NCBI GenBank assembly: GCA_963530895.1
Contig: CAUSFO010000008.1
Location: forward strand, 1-39,387
Origin: JABCPE02 sp963530895
GTDB taxonomy: Bacteria; Bacteroidota; Bacteroidia; Flavobacteriales; Weeksellaceae
DNA length: 39,387 bases
Direction of reading: 5' to 3'
Below, in pieces: positions 23,652-31,703 of this stretch (the stretch's first letter is position 1; the number at the start of each line of letters is the position of its first letter). A model generated the notes under the pieces. That model saw only the letters and a list, made by a program, of their open reading frames with translations, made no database searches and was not told the DNA's origin. The translations under genes and the position numbers were made by a program.

Positions 23652-24179
23652 ATGGAAATTTCCTCTGAAATACTTGAAGCCTATTTTACTGAAGTGCATT
23701 TTAAGAAAGATGAATTTCTTACTGAGGCAGGAAACATCGAAAAATGGCTCTACTACATAGATGAGGGAATTATTCGCTTTTTTTATTATAATCCCACCAC
23801 ACAGAAAGAGACCACTGTAGACATATGCTCTACAGGCGATTTTTGTATGTCTTATGCTTCGTTTGTTAAACAAGAGCCGTCTCTGCTCTCCATGCAGGCA
23901 ATAAAAAAAGTAAAGGCGTATAGAATAGGAAGGGATTCGCTGGAAAAACTTATTGAAAGCCCTGAATTTCTCCAGATAAAAACCCAAATACTAGAAAATC
24001 TTCTCTTGGAAAAAATGCATCGTGAAGCGCAATTTCTTACGCAATCACCAGAGGAAATATACAGACAGCTGCTGGAAAAAGACCCAAAAATCATTCAGAA
24101 TGTTCCGCTAAAATATATAGCCTCCTACATTGGTGTAACTCCACAGGCGCTGAGCCGTATCCGCAAGCGTATTTTTTAA
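23652..24179 (+). CDS. Crp/Fnr family transcriptional regulator
   Basis: The 175-residue protein has a cyclic-nucleotide-binding-like beta-roll (about 10-110) without clear cAMP phosphate-binding residues. A helix (about 95-140) and a short C-terminal HTH follow (I-A-S-Y-I-G-V-T-P-Q-A-L-S-R-I-R-K). There are no Cys ligands of FNR type, so it is a small Bacteroidota-type Crp/Fnr protein with unknown signal. It lies 53 bases before the exported nitroreductase gene in the same direction and may regulate it. Confidence 0.88.
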   Translation: MEISSEILEAYFTEVHFKKDEFLTEAGNIEKWLYYIDEGIIRFFYYNPTTQKETTVDICSTGDFCMSYASFVKQEPSLLSMQAIKKVKAYRIGRDSLEKLIESPEFLQIKTQILENLLLEKMHREAQFLTQSPEEIYRQLLEKDPKIIQNVPLKYIASYIGVTPQALSRIRKRIF

Positions 24180-24232
24180 CTCAGGTTCATTTTTAATTCA
24201 TATTTCTATCGTTACTTTGTGTATATAAAGTA

Positions 24233-25267
24233 ATGGACATGAAAATGAAATTAAAAATATTAGTCATGAGTTTATTAATGTTTTCAGGGTTAAAAGTCAA
24301 TGCCCAAAATGATGATTTCATCCAGTTAGTTACCGCAGCCACACAAGCACCCTCTGGGCATAACTCCCAGCCATGGCTCTTCGAAATAGGAACAAATGAG
24401 ATTACGATTTTACCCAATTTCAGCAGGGAACTTCCTGCTGTAGACCCTAGTCATCGTGAGTTTTTTATGAGTTTGGGCTGTGCGCTCGAGAATTTATGTA
24501 TAAAAGCAAGCAGCCTTGGCTATGCTACTCAAGTGAATATAAGTCCAGAGGGCGTTATCAAAGTAGGATTACAGAAATCAGAGGCTGTTAGAACCGATTT
24601 ACTTTCGGAATATATTACCAAACGCCAGACTAATCGCTCCGTTTATGATGGGAAGCTAATTCCCGAAGCTTTGCTGAAAAACTTGTTGAAAGATTTTAAT
24701 TCTGATAAAGTCAGTATTCAGATTTTTGATAAAAATACAGAAGTATTCGGTCAGCTGACAGATGCTGTGATGCAGGGAAATACTATACAAATGAACGACC
24801 CAGCATTCAAATCCGAATTACTTTCGTGGATACGCTTTAACAAGAAACATTCTGAAAGCACTAATGACGGGATTAGCTATGCTGCTCTGGGAGCGCCCAA
24901 TCTTCCGCGATGGATTACAGAACCGATTGTGAAAATGAGCCTTAAAGGCAAAAAGCAAAATAAAACCGACCTAAAGAAAATCAATTCTTCTTCCAATATC
25001 GTGCTTATCACCAGCGTGGCGGATGATATGCAATCATGGATAGATGCAGGGCGTACACTCCAGCGTTTTCTGCTCTCGCTTACGAAGGAAAATATTGCGC
25101 ATGCCTATATCAACCAGCCGTGCGAAGTTCCTGAGGTTAGAAATCAGCTTTGCGAAAAGATAGCTGTTAATCATCAATTTCCGCAGATTCTGCTTTGTAT
25201 AGGATACGCCAAGCCACTGCCTTATTCCAAACGAAAACCCATACAAGAAGTTATAAAGAATAAATAA
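24233..25267 (+). CDS. Acg-type nitroreductase-family flavoprotein with a signal peptide
   Basis: The 344-residue protein has the double-length nitroreductase fold of the Acg group, with A-P-S-G-H-N-S-Q-P-W near residue 38 (FMN/phosphate contact), K-R-Q-T-N-R near 131, and A-G-R-T-L-Q-R-F-L near 270. The N-terminus (M-K-M-K-L-K-I-L-V-M-S-L-L-M-F, ending V-N-A-Q) is a Sec-type signal peptide, which is unusual because these flavoproteins normally act in the cytoplasm. The start could be ATG 24233, 24239 or 24245. A terminator with a UUCG loop follows. Confidence 0.82.
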   Translation: MDMKMKLKILVMSLLMFSGLKVNAQNDDFIQLVTAATQAPSGHNSQPWLFEIGTNEITILPNFSRELPAVDPSHREFFMSLGCALENLCIKASSLGYATQVNISPEGVIKVGLQKSEAVRTDLLSEYITKRQTNRSVYDGKLIPEALLKNLLKDFNSDKVSIQIFDKNTEVFGQLTDAVMQGNTIQMNDPAFKSELLSWIRFNKKHSESTNDGISYAALGAPNLPRWITEPIVKMSLKGKKQNKTDLKKINSSSNIVLITSVADDMQSWIDAGRTLQRFLLSLTKENIAHAYINQPCEVPEVRNQLCEKIAVNHQFPQILLCIGYAKPLPYSKRKPIQEVIKNK

Positions 25268-25312
25268 TTATTTAATAAAAATTTAAAAAGAAAAAGCTGT
25301 TTGTTCGCTCAG

Positions 25313-25340
25313 TTCCCTTTGCTTCGGTAAGGGGAATTTT
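25313..25340 (+). terminator. Terminator with C(UUCG)G tetraloop, second related copy
   Basis: TTCCCTTTGC (25313-25322) pairs with GTAAGGGGAA (25327-25336) using G-U pairs around the loop TTCG, then T-rich. It is a close relative of the hairpin at 21987-22012. Confidence 0.75.
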
Positions 25341-25361
25341 GTTTGATAGTAAAATGTTTAA

Positions 25362-25369
25362 TACTTTTG
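25362..25369 (+). promoter_or_regulatory. -7 box for the I9-like lipoprotein gene
   Basis: TACTTTTG matches TAnnTTTG, with TTG at 25343-25345 upstream (16-base spacer). The ATG is at 25385. Confidence 0.4.
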
Positions 25370-25384
25370 AATTAAATTAAAAAA

Positions 25385-25708
25385 ATGAGAAAAATTTTGT
25401 TATTACTTATTGCGATGTCATTTATCAGTTGTACGCAGATGCAGAAAGCGGTTTATCAGGAGGAAGAAACCTACACCCAAGAAGAGCGAACACTGATTGT
25501 TTTTTACAATGAAAATGAAATTTCTCTCCAAAACTTAAAAAGAAAAGTAAAATCCTATGGTGCAGAAATTATCTATGAATACAAGGAAATGAAAGGTATC
25601 GCGGTGAGAATCTTCCGAGGAAAATCCATAGAACAGGGGAGAAAATACTTTGAAAACATAAAAGGAGTAACCAATGTTATGAAAGACAGCAAGGTAGAAT
25701 TGCATTAA
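25385..25708 (+). CDS. Small lipoprotein with an I9 (subtilisin-propeptide)-like domain
   Basis: The 107-residue precursor has lipobox F-I-S-C at residues 13-16. The mature part has the beta-alpha-beta-beta-alpha-beta pattern of peptidase inhibitor I9 domains: a first strand T-L-I-V-F-Y-N, a helix with L-K-R-K-V-K-S-Y-G-A-E-I, a central K-G-I-A-V-R-I-F, and the final helix plus strand I-K-G-V-T-N-V-M-K-D-S-K-V-E-L. In subtilases this domain is a propeptide chaperone and inhibitor; here it stands alone, and no subtilase gene is in the window. The assignment rests on pattern only. Confidence 0.65.
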   Translation: MRKILLLLIAMSFISCTQMQKAVYQEEETYTQEERTLIVFYNENEISLQNLKRKVKSYGAEIIYEYKEMKGIAVRIFRGKSIEQGRKYFENIKGVTNVMKDSKVELH

Positions 25709-25727
25709 AAAGTTTTTTATAAAAGAA

Positions 25728-25752
25728 AAATCCCTATCTGTGATAGGGATTT
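25728..25752. terminator. Terminator between the I9-like gene and yajC
   Basis: AAATCCCTATC (25728-25738) pairs perfectly with GATAGGGATTT (25742-25752) around TGT. It serves the two convergent transcripts. Confidence 0.85.
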
Positions 25753-25757
25753 GTTTG

Positions 25758-26048
25758 TTATTTCTTTTCTTCGCTATCCTCAGGAAAACGGCTGAGGGTA
25801 AGATCTTTGGATATCGCTGCCAATTCCATTTTCAGCTTACCAGAAAGCGTTTCTATGACTACGCCGTCTTCTGCGATGGAGAAAATACGCCCGTGGATAC
25901 CAGAAGTCGTCACGACTCTTCTCCCTGGTTTCAGATTCTCCTGAAATTGTTTTTCTTTTTTCTGTTTCGTGAGCTGTGGTCTTATCATTAGGAAATAGAA
26001 TGCACCTAAAATAAGCAGCATTGGTATGAACTGTTGTAAGTTTTCCAT
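25758..26048 (-). CDS. yajC: Preprotein translocase subunit YajC
   Basis: YajC is a small accessory subunit of SecDF-YajC at the inner membrane. The 96 residues have one N-terminal membrane helix (about 5-23, M-L-L-I-L-G-A-F-Y-F-L-M-I-R-P-Q), followed by a small beta domain with G-R-R-V-V-T-T-S-G-I-H-G-R-I. This is the family signature. It is the last gene of the nusB-DUF1573-yajC operon. Confidence 0.95.
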   Translation of the reverse strand: MENLQQFIPMLLILGAFYFLMIRPQLTKQKKEKQFQENLKPGRRVVTTSGIHGRIFSIAEDGVVIETLSGKLKMELAAISKDLTLSRFPEDSEEKK

Positions 26049-26073
26049 TTTATATTAAAGTTTTTCTAAGTGT

Positions 26074-26508
26074 TTATTGTACATTCGCCTTAAAACTCAG
26101 TGTAACAGGAGAGTTTTCTGCGTTCATGAATACTTGTGCAGTTTTCGTTACAGCTCCATTGAAATTTTTAGAGTCAAAACTCAGTGTTACTTGTCCCTTT
26201 TCTCCTGGAGCGATGGCATTTTTGGTGTAATCAGGAGCGGTGCATCCGCATGCAGGCTGCACGGAGTTGATATATAGAGGCTTGTCGCCCGTATTGGTTA
26301 CCTCGTAGACATGCTGTACCACTTCGCCTTTTTTCATCGTTCCGAAATCGTGTTCTTCTTTAGCAAAGCTCGCTTTTGTCATTGGTTGTTCTGGTTTAGT
26401 TTCCTCCACAACTTCTGGCATTGGGTCTGCTTTTTCGTTTTTTTGGCAAGATACTACAGCAAGGAGCATCATCAGCCCTATTCCTGAAAGTTTCAAAGTA
26501 TTTTTCAT
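26074..26508 (-). CDS. DUF1573 domain lipoprotein
   Basis: The 144-residue precursor has lipobox V-V-S-C at residues 18-21, an acidic Pro/Glu linker, and a DUF1573 immunoglobulin-like domain (about 50-144). The domain has H-D-F-G-T-M-K-K-G-E-V, the Cys-containing A-C-G-C-T-A-P-D-Y and A-P-G-E-K-G-Q-V-T-L-S-F-D-S. This family is widespread in Bacteroidota envelopes, with unknown role. It sits between nusB and yajC, an arrangement I know from many Bacteroidota. Confidence 0.92.
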   Translation of the reverse strand: MKNTLKLSGIGLMMLLAVVSCQKNEKADPMPEVVEETKPEQPMTKASFAKEEHDFGTMKKGEVVQHVYEVTNTGDKPLYINSVQPACGCTAPDYTKNAIAPGEKGQVTLSFDSKNFNGAVTKTAQVFMNAENSPVTLSFKANVQ

Positions 26509-26538
26509 TTCTTTTTTGGTTATTTTTAAGGTTAAAAT

Positions 26539-27444
26539 TTAATTTCTATTGTTGCTTTTGATGTATCGGTCAAGGATTCCGTTTACAAAGATTTGAGATT
26601 TGTCAGTAGCGAAAGCCTTTGCGATTTCTATATATTCATTGATGATGATTCTGGCAGGCGTCAGAGGGAAATAGTCCAATTCTGAAATAGCGGTAGCCAA
26701 AATGATTTTGTCCATTAGTGAGATACGGTCTAAATCCCAGTTCTCCAGTCTTTCTTCTATCTTTTTTTCGGTTTCTTCCCAGTGGTTTAGGGTTTCGTTG
26801 AGCAGTTTCAGAGCGAAATTTCTATCGTCTTCATCTTTTATCATCTTTATCAAAGTATGCGAAGGCTTGTCCTTGCTGAGGAAACCGAGAGTTTTCTGCG
26901 TCATGGAGTTGGCGATGTGGAAATCATCCGCCCAGTGAAGTTCTAAGTCTTCCAAATGGTTCTGGAAGTCTTCGTTTTCTGCGACATATCTTAGGAAAAC
27001 TTTTCCGATGAATTTTTGGTCTTCCTCGAAAGAAAATTCATCTCCTTTCATATAATCTTGAAAGAGTTTGCTCGCTTTTATTTTGTTAAATACCTTGATG
27101 AGCAGGTCATCGTGTATGTCCCAGATTAGATTCTGATGTTTAGTGCTGAAAGACAATCTTTCTTCATTTTGCTCGAGAAGTTCTATCGCTTGATTTCGGA
27201 TGAATTTCCGATTGGGATTGAGGTCTTCTTCGGTTTTTATGTACTTGTTTTTGTTCAGCTCCATTTGTTTCTCCGCGATTTTTTTCAAGGCGATGAGAAA
27301 ATTAAGCTGATAGATGTACAAAGAGTAAATCTTATCTATCTCGGCAAACATATTTCTTGCCAAAACATCCTGTTTTATAGGATTTTGCTGATAAGAATAA
27401 AGGGTCTGGATGGTTTTTTCTCGTAATTGTCTTCTTCCTAACAT
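26539..27444 (-). CDS. nusB: Transcription antitermination factor NusB (long Bacteroidota form)
   Basis: NusB works with NusE (S10) in antitermination of rRNA operons. The 301 residues are about twice the length of E. coli NusB. The start M-L-G-R-R-Q-L-R-E-K and the C-terminal all-helical NusB core (about 190-298, with M-D-K-I-I-L-A-T-A-I-S-E-L and I-I-N-E-Y-I-E-I-A-K-A-F) are typical of the phylum's extended form. It is first in the operon with DUF1573 and yajC, with a -7 box at 27467-27474. Confidence 0.93.
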   Translation of the reverse strand: MLGRRQLREKTIQTLYSYQQNPIKQDVLARNMFAEIDKIYSLYIYQLNFLIALKKIAEKQMELNKNKYIKTEEDLNPNRKFIRNQAIELLEQNEERLSFSTKHQNLIWDIHDDLLIKVFNKIKASKLFQDYMKGDEFSFEEDQKFIGKVFLRYVAENEDFQNHLEDLELHWADDFHIANSMTQKTLGFLSKDKPSHTLIKMIKDEDDRNFALKLLNETLNHWEETEKKIEERLENWDLDRISLMDKIILATAISELDYFPLTPARIIINEYIEIAKAFATDKSQIFVNGILDRYIKSNNRN

Positions 27445-27466
27445 TTTTCAAAGAACTTTAAGTGGG

Positions 27467-27474
27467 CAAAGATA
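27467..27474 (-). promoter_or_regulatory. -7 box for the nusB operon
   Basis: On the minus strand this is TATCTTTG, 22 bases before the ATG at 27444. Confidence 0.5.
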
Positions 27475-27558
27475 AAAAAATAAAATATTCAATATCAAAC
27501 ATCAATTATTTTTTTTGATGAATTTTGTATCTTTACGCCGTTATTAAGCAGATTAAAA

Positions 27559-28671
27559 GTGAAAAGAAAAATTATCTTTTGGGCAGTTCTTTTAGGGCTG
27601 TTTTCTTGTGAAAAAAAAGAGAATTTGGAAAGAATTTCTTCCAAAGAGAGTGATGATCCGCTCAAAAAAATAGAATACCCACAGCCAGAGGAAAAAATTA
27701 AAAAAGATATTATAAACATAGTCGCGGTGGGCGATATCATGATAGGAAGCGCCTATCCGTCTAAAAAATATCTTCCGAAAGATGATGCGGCAGGAAGTTT
27801 TTCAGAGGTGAAAAATCATCTGAAAGGAGACATCGTTTTTGGGAATTTGGAAGGCGTTTTTTTAGATGAAGGCGAATCCCAAAAGTGCGAGGACAAAGAA
27901 CCTCAAAGCTGCTATGTTTTCAGAATGCCGGAGCGATACGGGAAAATCATCAGAGAAGCAGGGTTTAATCTGATGAGCACCGCGAACAATCACGCAGGAG
28001 ATTTCGGACTATTGGGAAGAAAAACCACAGCCAAAGTTCTTGACAATGCAGGAATTTACCATGCAGGGACAAAGGAATATCCAGCTGTGATTTTTGAGAA
28101 GGATAATATAAAATACGGCTTCTGCGCCTTTGCGCCGAATAAAAATATGCTTTCCCTCTTAGATGTCAAAAAAGCCAAAGAAATAGTGCAGGAACTAAAA
28201 TCCCAAACGGACATTACCATCGTTTCTTTTCACGGCGGAGCGGAAGGGACAGAGCATGTGAGAGTTCCTAAAAAAGCAGAAATTTTTTACGGAGAAAATA
28301 GAGGAGATGTGCATCATTTCGCGCGTTCTGTGGTGGATGCAGGAGCGGATATCGTGCTGGGACACGGCCCGCATGTGACCCGGGCAGTGGAGGTTTATAA
28401 AAATAAATTCATAGCGTACAGTCTTGGGAATTTTAATACTTACGGGAGATTCAGCCTTACGGGAGACAAAGGCATCGCGCCTCTGCTGGATATAAAACTG
28501 AAATCCAACGGTGATTTTCTCTCTGCAAAGGTGGTTTCTGTAAAGCAGACCAAAGAAAAAGGACTTGAGCTGGATGCAGAAAACAGGGCATTTCAGCGGA
28601 TAAAACAACTTACCAAACTGGACTTTCCAGAGCAGAATTTGAAATTTGAAGAAAACACGATAAAACTCTGA
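27559..28671 (+). CDS. CapA family (PGA_cap) calcineurin-like lipoprotein
   Basis: The 370-residue precursor starts at GTG and has lipobox L-F-S-C at residues 14-17. The body is a CapA/PgsA-type metallophosphatase-like fold: A-V-G-D-I-M-I-G near residue 57, F-G-N-L-E-G-V near 94, T-A-N-N-H-A-G-D-F-G near 142, F-H-G-G-A-E near 221, and G-H-G-P-H near 271. Family members help make poly-gamma-glutamate capsule or act as phosphoesterases. No capB/capC-type genes are nearby, so capsule synthesis cannot be concluded. The gene diverges from nusB; a near-match -7 box TATCTTTA lies at 27528. Confidence 0.88.
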   Translation: MKRKIIFWAVLLGLFSCEKKENLERISSKESDDPLKKIEYPQPEEKIKKDIINIVAVGDIMIGSAYPSKKYLPKDDAAGSFSEVKNHLKGDIVFGNLEGVFLDEGESQKCEDKEPQSCYVFRMPERYGKIIREAGFNLMSTANNHAGDFGLLGRKTTAKVLDNAGIYHAGTKEYPAVIFEKDNIKYGFCAFAPNKNMLSLLDVKKAKEIVQELKSQTDITIVSFHGGAEGTEHVRVPKKAEIFYGENRGDVHHFARSVVDAGADIVLGHGPHVTRAVEVYKNKFIAYSLGNFNTYGRFSLTGDKGIAPLLDIKLKSNGDFLSAKVVSVKQTKEKGLELDAENRAFQRIKQLTKLDFPEQNLKFEENTIKL

Positions 28672-28691
28672 TTTTTCAGTTGAACAAAGAT

Positions 28692-28747
28692 AAAATCCTA
28701 TTCGAGGGTGTAAAATGACAGCTCGGTAGGATTTTTTCTATTTTTTA
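28692..28747 (+). terminator. Terminator after the CapA-family gene
   Basis: AAAATCCTA (28692-28700) pairs with TAGGATTTT (28737-28745) and a T-run follows. An inner CGAG/CTCG helix supports a longer stem. Confidence 0.7.
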
Positions 28748-28813
28748 GATAGAAAATTTTAAATTTGAAGACTTTTTAAATAAAAAAATCATCAATTTAT
28801 TTTAAAATTTACT

Positions 28814-28852
28814 ACTATGCATTGCATAGTCTCGAAAAATTATTTATGTTTG
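28814..28852 (+). promoter_or_regulatory. Promoter of the TonB-receptor-like gene with an operator-like palindrome
   Basis: The -7 box TATGTTTG (28845-28852) and a -33 TTG (28822-28824) are 20 bases apart. The -33 element lies in the centre of a perfect inverted repeat, ACTATGCATTGCATAGT (28814-28830, arms 8 bp around one base). A dimeric regulator bound there would block RNA polymerase. The ATG is at 28881. Confidence 0.55.
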
Positions 28853-28880
28853 CGACAAGAAATCATAAAATTAATATAAA

Positions 28881-31028
28881 ATGAAAAAACAAATCGCTGT
28901 ACTATCGCTCCTTATTTCTGCGATGGGATGGGCTCAGGAAAGTAAACCGCAAACCCAAAAGAAAGAGAAGGAAATAAAAGAAGTAACGATTACTAAAACC
29001 AAAAAAGCGGTGGAGCAGAAAGCTGACCGCACGATATTTGATTTCTCTGAACAGCCGAATCTCAATACGGGAACGGCTCTGGAAGGAATCAAAAAACTGC
29101 CAGGGCTTATCGTTTCAGACCTTACAGGGATGGCGTATCAAGGGAAAATGCTGGATGTCTATATGGATGGGCGACCGCTGAATATTACTAGCAATGAATT
29201 AAGCGCCTTTCTAGAAGGAATGCCCGCAAATGCCATAGACAGAATAGAAGTGGTAACCAGCCCAGGGGCGGAATATCCAGCGACTTCTGGCGGTGCGATT
29301 CTGAATATAATCACTTCAAAATCAGCGAAAAGCTACCTTACAGCGACTTATTCTGGGAATTACTCTTTTAGCAATTATGACAAATACCGAAGCAAAACGA
29401 ACAACTCTATTTTGCTCAATTCCAAAAATAGATGGTTCGGTTGGCAGCTGAATGTAGGGCAGAACTATCTCGAAGATATGAAAAATAATGAAGTAGATGG
29501 TATTTCGAGTATATTTAATGATGAAAGAAACAGAGGATATTTTGCAAAAGCGGCTTTGACTTTTGATTTTAGTCAAAATGATAGATTATTGCTAAATTAC
29601 AATCTGAATTATAGTAATAATGATGCTGCGGTTCAGAGTAATGGGATTTACAGCGGACTGAGCTACAATAGACAAGACGAAATCGGAAGCATGAGACTGA
29701 GACATGAAGCTTCGGCAGCATACCAAAAAAGATTTAGCGGTTCGGATAGGAAATTGGATTTTAAATTCACTTATACTAAAAGGGATAATGATTTTGAACA
29801 GAAAAACTTGTTTTTAAATCAAATTCCTACTAATCAACTTGTTTTGGATAATAGTTCAGATGCGAGAACAGCTGAATTTAGAGTGGATTTTTCCCAGCCA
29901 CTCAATATCTTTGACAAAGGTAAAATCAGCGTTGGCGGGCTTTACGAGAGATTGGATTTTACCACGGAAAGCAGAGGAATTACCAATTTGGACTACCAGA
30001 GACAGACGGCATCTTCTTATGTAGAATTGCAGACTACGATAGGGAAGCTGGATTTTATCCTCGGAACTCGTGCCGAAGATTATGACATCAGCGGAACTAC
30101 ATACAACAGCAATACGCATCAATATGATGATTTGCATAAATTCAAGCAGTACCGCCTTTTCCCAAATGCCAGTGTGCAGTATAATTTCATGAAAGGAGTG
30201 AATTTCGCAGTTAATTATAATAAGAAAATCAGTCTGCCGAGTATTTCGCTTTTGAACCCAAATAACAATACTTATGGAAATGGTAATGTTCAAACAACGG
30301 GAAATGCGAATTTGCAGCCAACGATTTTTGATAATATAGAAGCAAAAATCTCAGCATTTGATTATGTGTTTCTTGGGTATAATTTAAACTTGGTTAATAA
30401 CCAAATTATACAAAAAATGATTCGTAGCGGTGATGAGGTTTCTGTAATCAATGAAAATATTTCCTCTGTGAAAATACATAATTTCAATATAGGATTCCCA
30501 ATTCCATTTATGATTTTTACAAAGCCAATCAAGGAAATCATGAGTTCTATGAGTACAACCAATCCTGATAAAGTCAGCTTTTTGTATTTCTTTGCAAACT
30601 ATCAGTTGCAGAGGCTTCCAGAAATCAAACCTAACGGACTTTGGTTTTTAAATCTAAATGCCCAAATTGTATTACCAAAGGGAATAAAACTGAATGCGAA
30701 CTACAGCTATATCCCAGCAAAGGTAGGATATTTCTATTTCCAAACTGATGAACCATTGAATAATACGCTGGATATCACATTGTCAAGAAAATTCATGAAT
30801 GACAGATTAAATGTTTCACTATATGTGAATGATGTGTTTAATACTAATCAAATGTCTGCTCGCTCTATCTATCAGACACCTAATGTATTGATTAGATATA
30901 AGAATGATACCCGTACTTTCGGGATTTCTGTAAATTATAAAATTCCTACAAGAAATAAATTAGCTAAAGAAAATCCTAATATGCTGGGCAGTGACAAGAA
31001 AGAAGACGAAGGAGGATTGATAAAATAA
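28881..31028 (+). CDS. Outer-membrane TonB-dependent-receptor-like beta-barrel
   Basis: The 715-residue precursor has a signal peptide (1-18, ending G-W-A-Q). A possible TonB box follows (E-V-T-I-T, near residue 34), then a plug domain (about 50-150, with I-K-K-L-P-G-L-I-V, D-V-Y-M-D-G-R-P-L and I-D-R-I-E-V-V-T-S-P-G-A-E-Y) and a long barrel of the OMP_b-brl_3 type. The usual N-terminal carboxypeptidase-like domain of many Bacteroidota receptors is absent. It ends in a charged tail rather than an aromatic residue. The substrate is unknown and no SusD or siderophore genes are adjacent. The ExbBD-TonB system at the end of the window could energise it. Confidence 0.9.
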   Translation: MKKQIAVLSLLISAMGWAQESKPQTQKKEKEIKEVTITKTKKAVEQKADRTIFDFSEQPNLNTGTALEGIKKLPGLIVSDLTGMAYQGKMLDVYMDGRPLNITSNELSAFLEGMPANAIDRIEVVTSPGAEYPATSGGAILNIITSKSAKSYLTATYSGNYSFSNYDKYRSKTNNSILLNSKNRWFGWQLNVGQNYLEDMKNNEVDGISSIFNDERNRGYFAKAALTFDFSQNDRLLLNYNLNYSNNDAAVQSNGIYSGLSYNRQDEIGSMRLRHEASAAYQKRFSGSDRKLDFKFTYTKRDNDFEQKNLFLNQIPTNQLVLDNSSDARTAEFRVDFSQPLNIFDKGKISVGGLYERLDFTTESRGITNLDYQRQTASSYVELQTTIGKLDFILGTRAEDYDISGTTYNSNTHQYDDLHKFKQYRLFPNASVQYNFMKGVNFAVNYNKKISLPSISLLNPNNNTYGNGNVQTTGNANLQPTIFDNIEAKISAFDYVFLGYNLNLVNNQIIQKMIRSGDEVSVINENISSVKIHNFNIGFPIPFMIFTKPIKEIMSSMSTTNPDKVSFLYFFANYQLQRLPEIKPNGLWFLNLNAQIVLPKGIKLNANYSYIPAKVGYFYFQTDEPLNNTLDITLSRKFMNDRLNVSLYVNDVFNTNQMSARSIYQTPNVLIRYKNDTRTFGISVNYKIPTRNKLAKENPNMLGSDKKEDEGGLIK

Positions 31029-31029
31029 T

Positions 31030-31062
31030 AATAAATCCCTCATTTATGAGGGATTTATTTTT
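31030..31062. terminator. Bidirectional terminator between the receptor and the small barrel gene
   Basis: AATAAATCCCTCAT (31030-31043) pairs with ATGAGGGATTTATT (31046-31059), followed by a T-run on the plus strand. Confidence 0.85.
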
Positions 31063-31569
31063 TTAGTTAAGGTCAAAAGCTGCACCGATTTGGAAAGTAA
31101 ACTGGTTATTTAGTCTTTCGTATCCAGCTGCACTTGTTTTGTATCTTGCGATAGGGAAAGTGATTTCAGAGAATACTCCAAAACCTTTATTAAAGAAGTA
31201 TCTAGCACCGATATGCCCTCCGAAGTTTTTCAAACTTAAGCTCAAACCTGGGTAAACATCCAGCTGTTCAGGTAGGTTCATAACTCCACCTAAATTAGCA
31301 TTGAATCTCCCACGAAGGTCAAATCTATCTCCGACAGGAGCTTTTTCTACTCCGTTAACATTGTGTTTCGTTCCCAAAAGGTAGCTCATCTGTAATCCTA
31401 CCGAGAAGCTTCTTCCCAGTCCATAGTCAGCTCCTGCTGTGACACCTGTACCTTTGCTTTGGATGTTAGCTCCTACATAGGCTCTGATATCATTAGCACC
31501 AGTGAATGCTTCCTGTGAATATGCCACAGAAGAAATTGCTAAAAGCAATCCTGCAAATATTTTTTTCAT
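31063..31569 (-). CDS. Small outer-membrane beta-barrel protein
   Basis: The 168-residue precursor has a signal peptide (1-19, ending V-A-Y-S-Q). The mature part is made of amphipathic strands such as I-R-A-Y-V-G-A-N-I, F-S-V-G-L-Q-M-S-Y-L-L-G and H-I-G-A-R-Y-F-F. It ends in F-Q-I-G-A-A-F-D-L-N, as expected of an eight-stranded barrel. I know similar conserved proteins in Chryseobacterium-like genomes but no function. It is convergent with the receptor gene and has its own -7 box. Confidence 0.82.
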   Translation of the reverse strand: MKKIFAGLLLAISSVAYSQEAFTGANDIRAYVGANIQSKGTGVTAGADYGLGRSFSVGLQMSYLLGTKHNVNGVEKAPVGDRFDLRGRFNANLGGVMNLPEQLDVYPGLSLSLKNFGGHIGARYFFNKGFGVFSEITFPIARYKTSAAGYERLNNQFTFQIGAAFDLN

Positions 31570-31587
31570 AAATCAAATTATTTTCAG

Positions 31588-31595
31588 CAAAAATA
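31588..31595 (-). promoter_or_regulatory. -7 box for the small barrel gene
   Basis: On the minus strand this is TATTTTTG (TAnnTTTG), 18 bases before the ATG at 31569. Confidence 0.4.
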
Positions 31596-31703
31596 AAAAT
31601 TATTTTTAAAATCAATAATTTCAATAAAAAATATAACGATAATTCCGAAAAAAAGCAGAAATTTGCCAGCGCTATTCGCGAGAAATAATAATTTAACGAA
31701 AAA

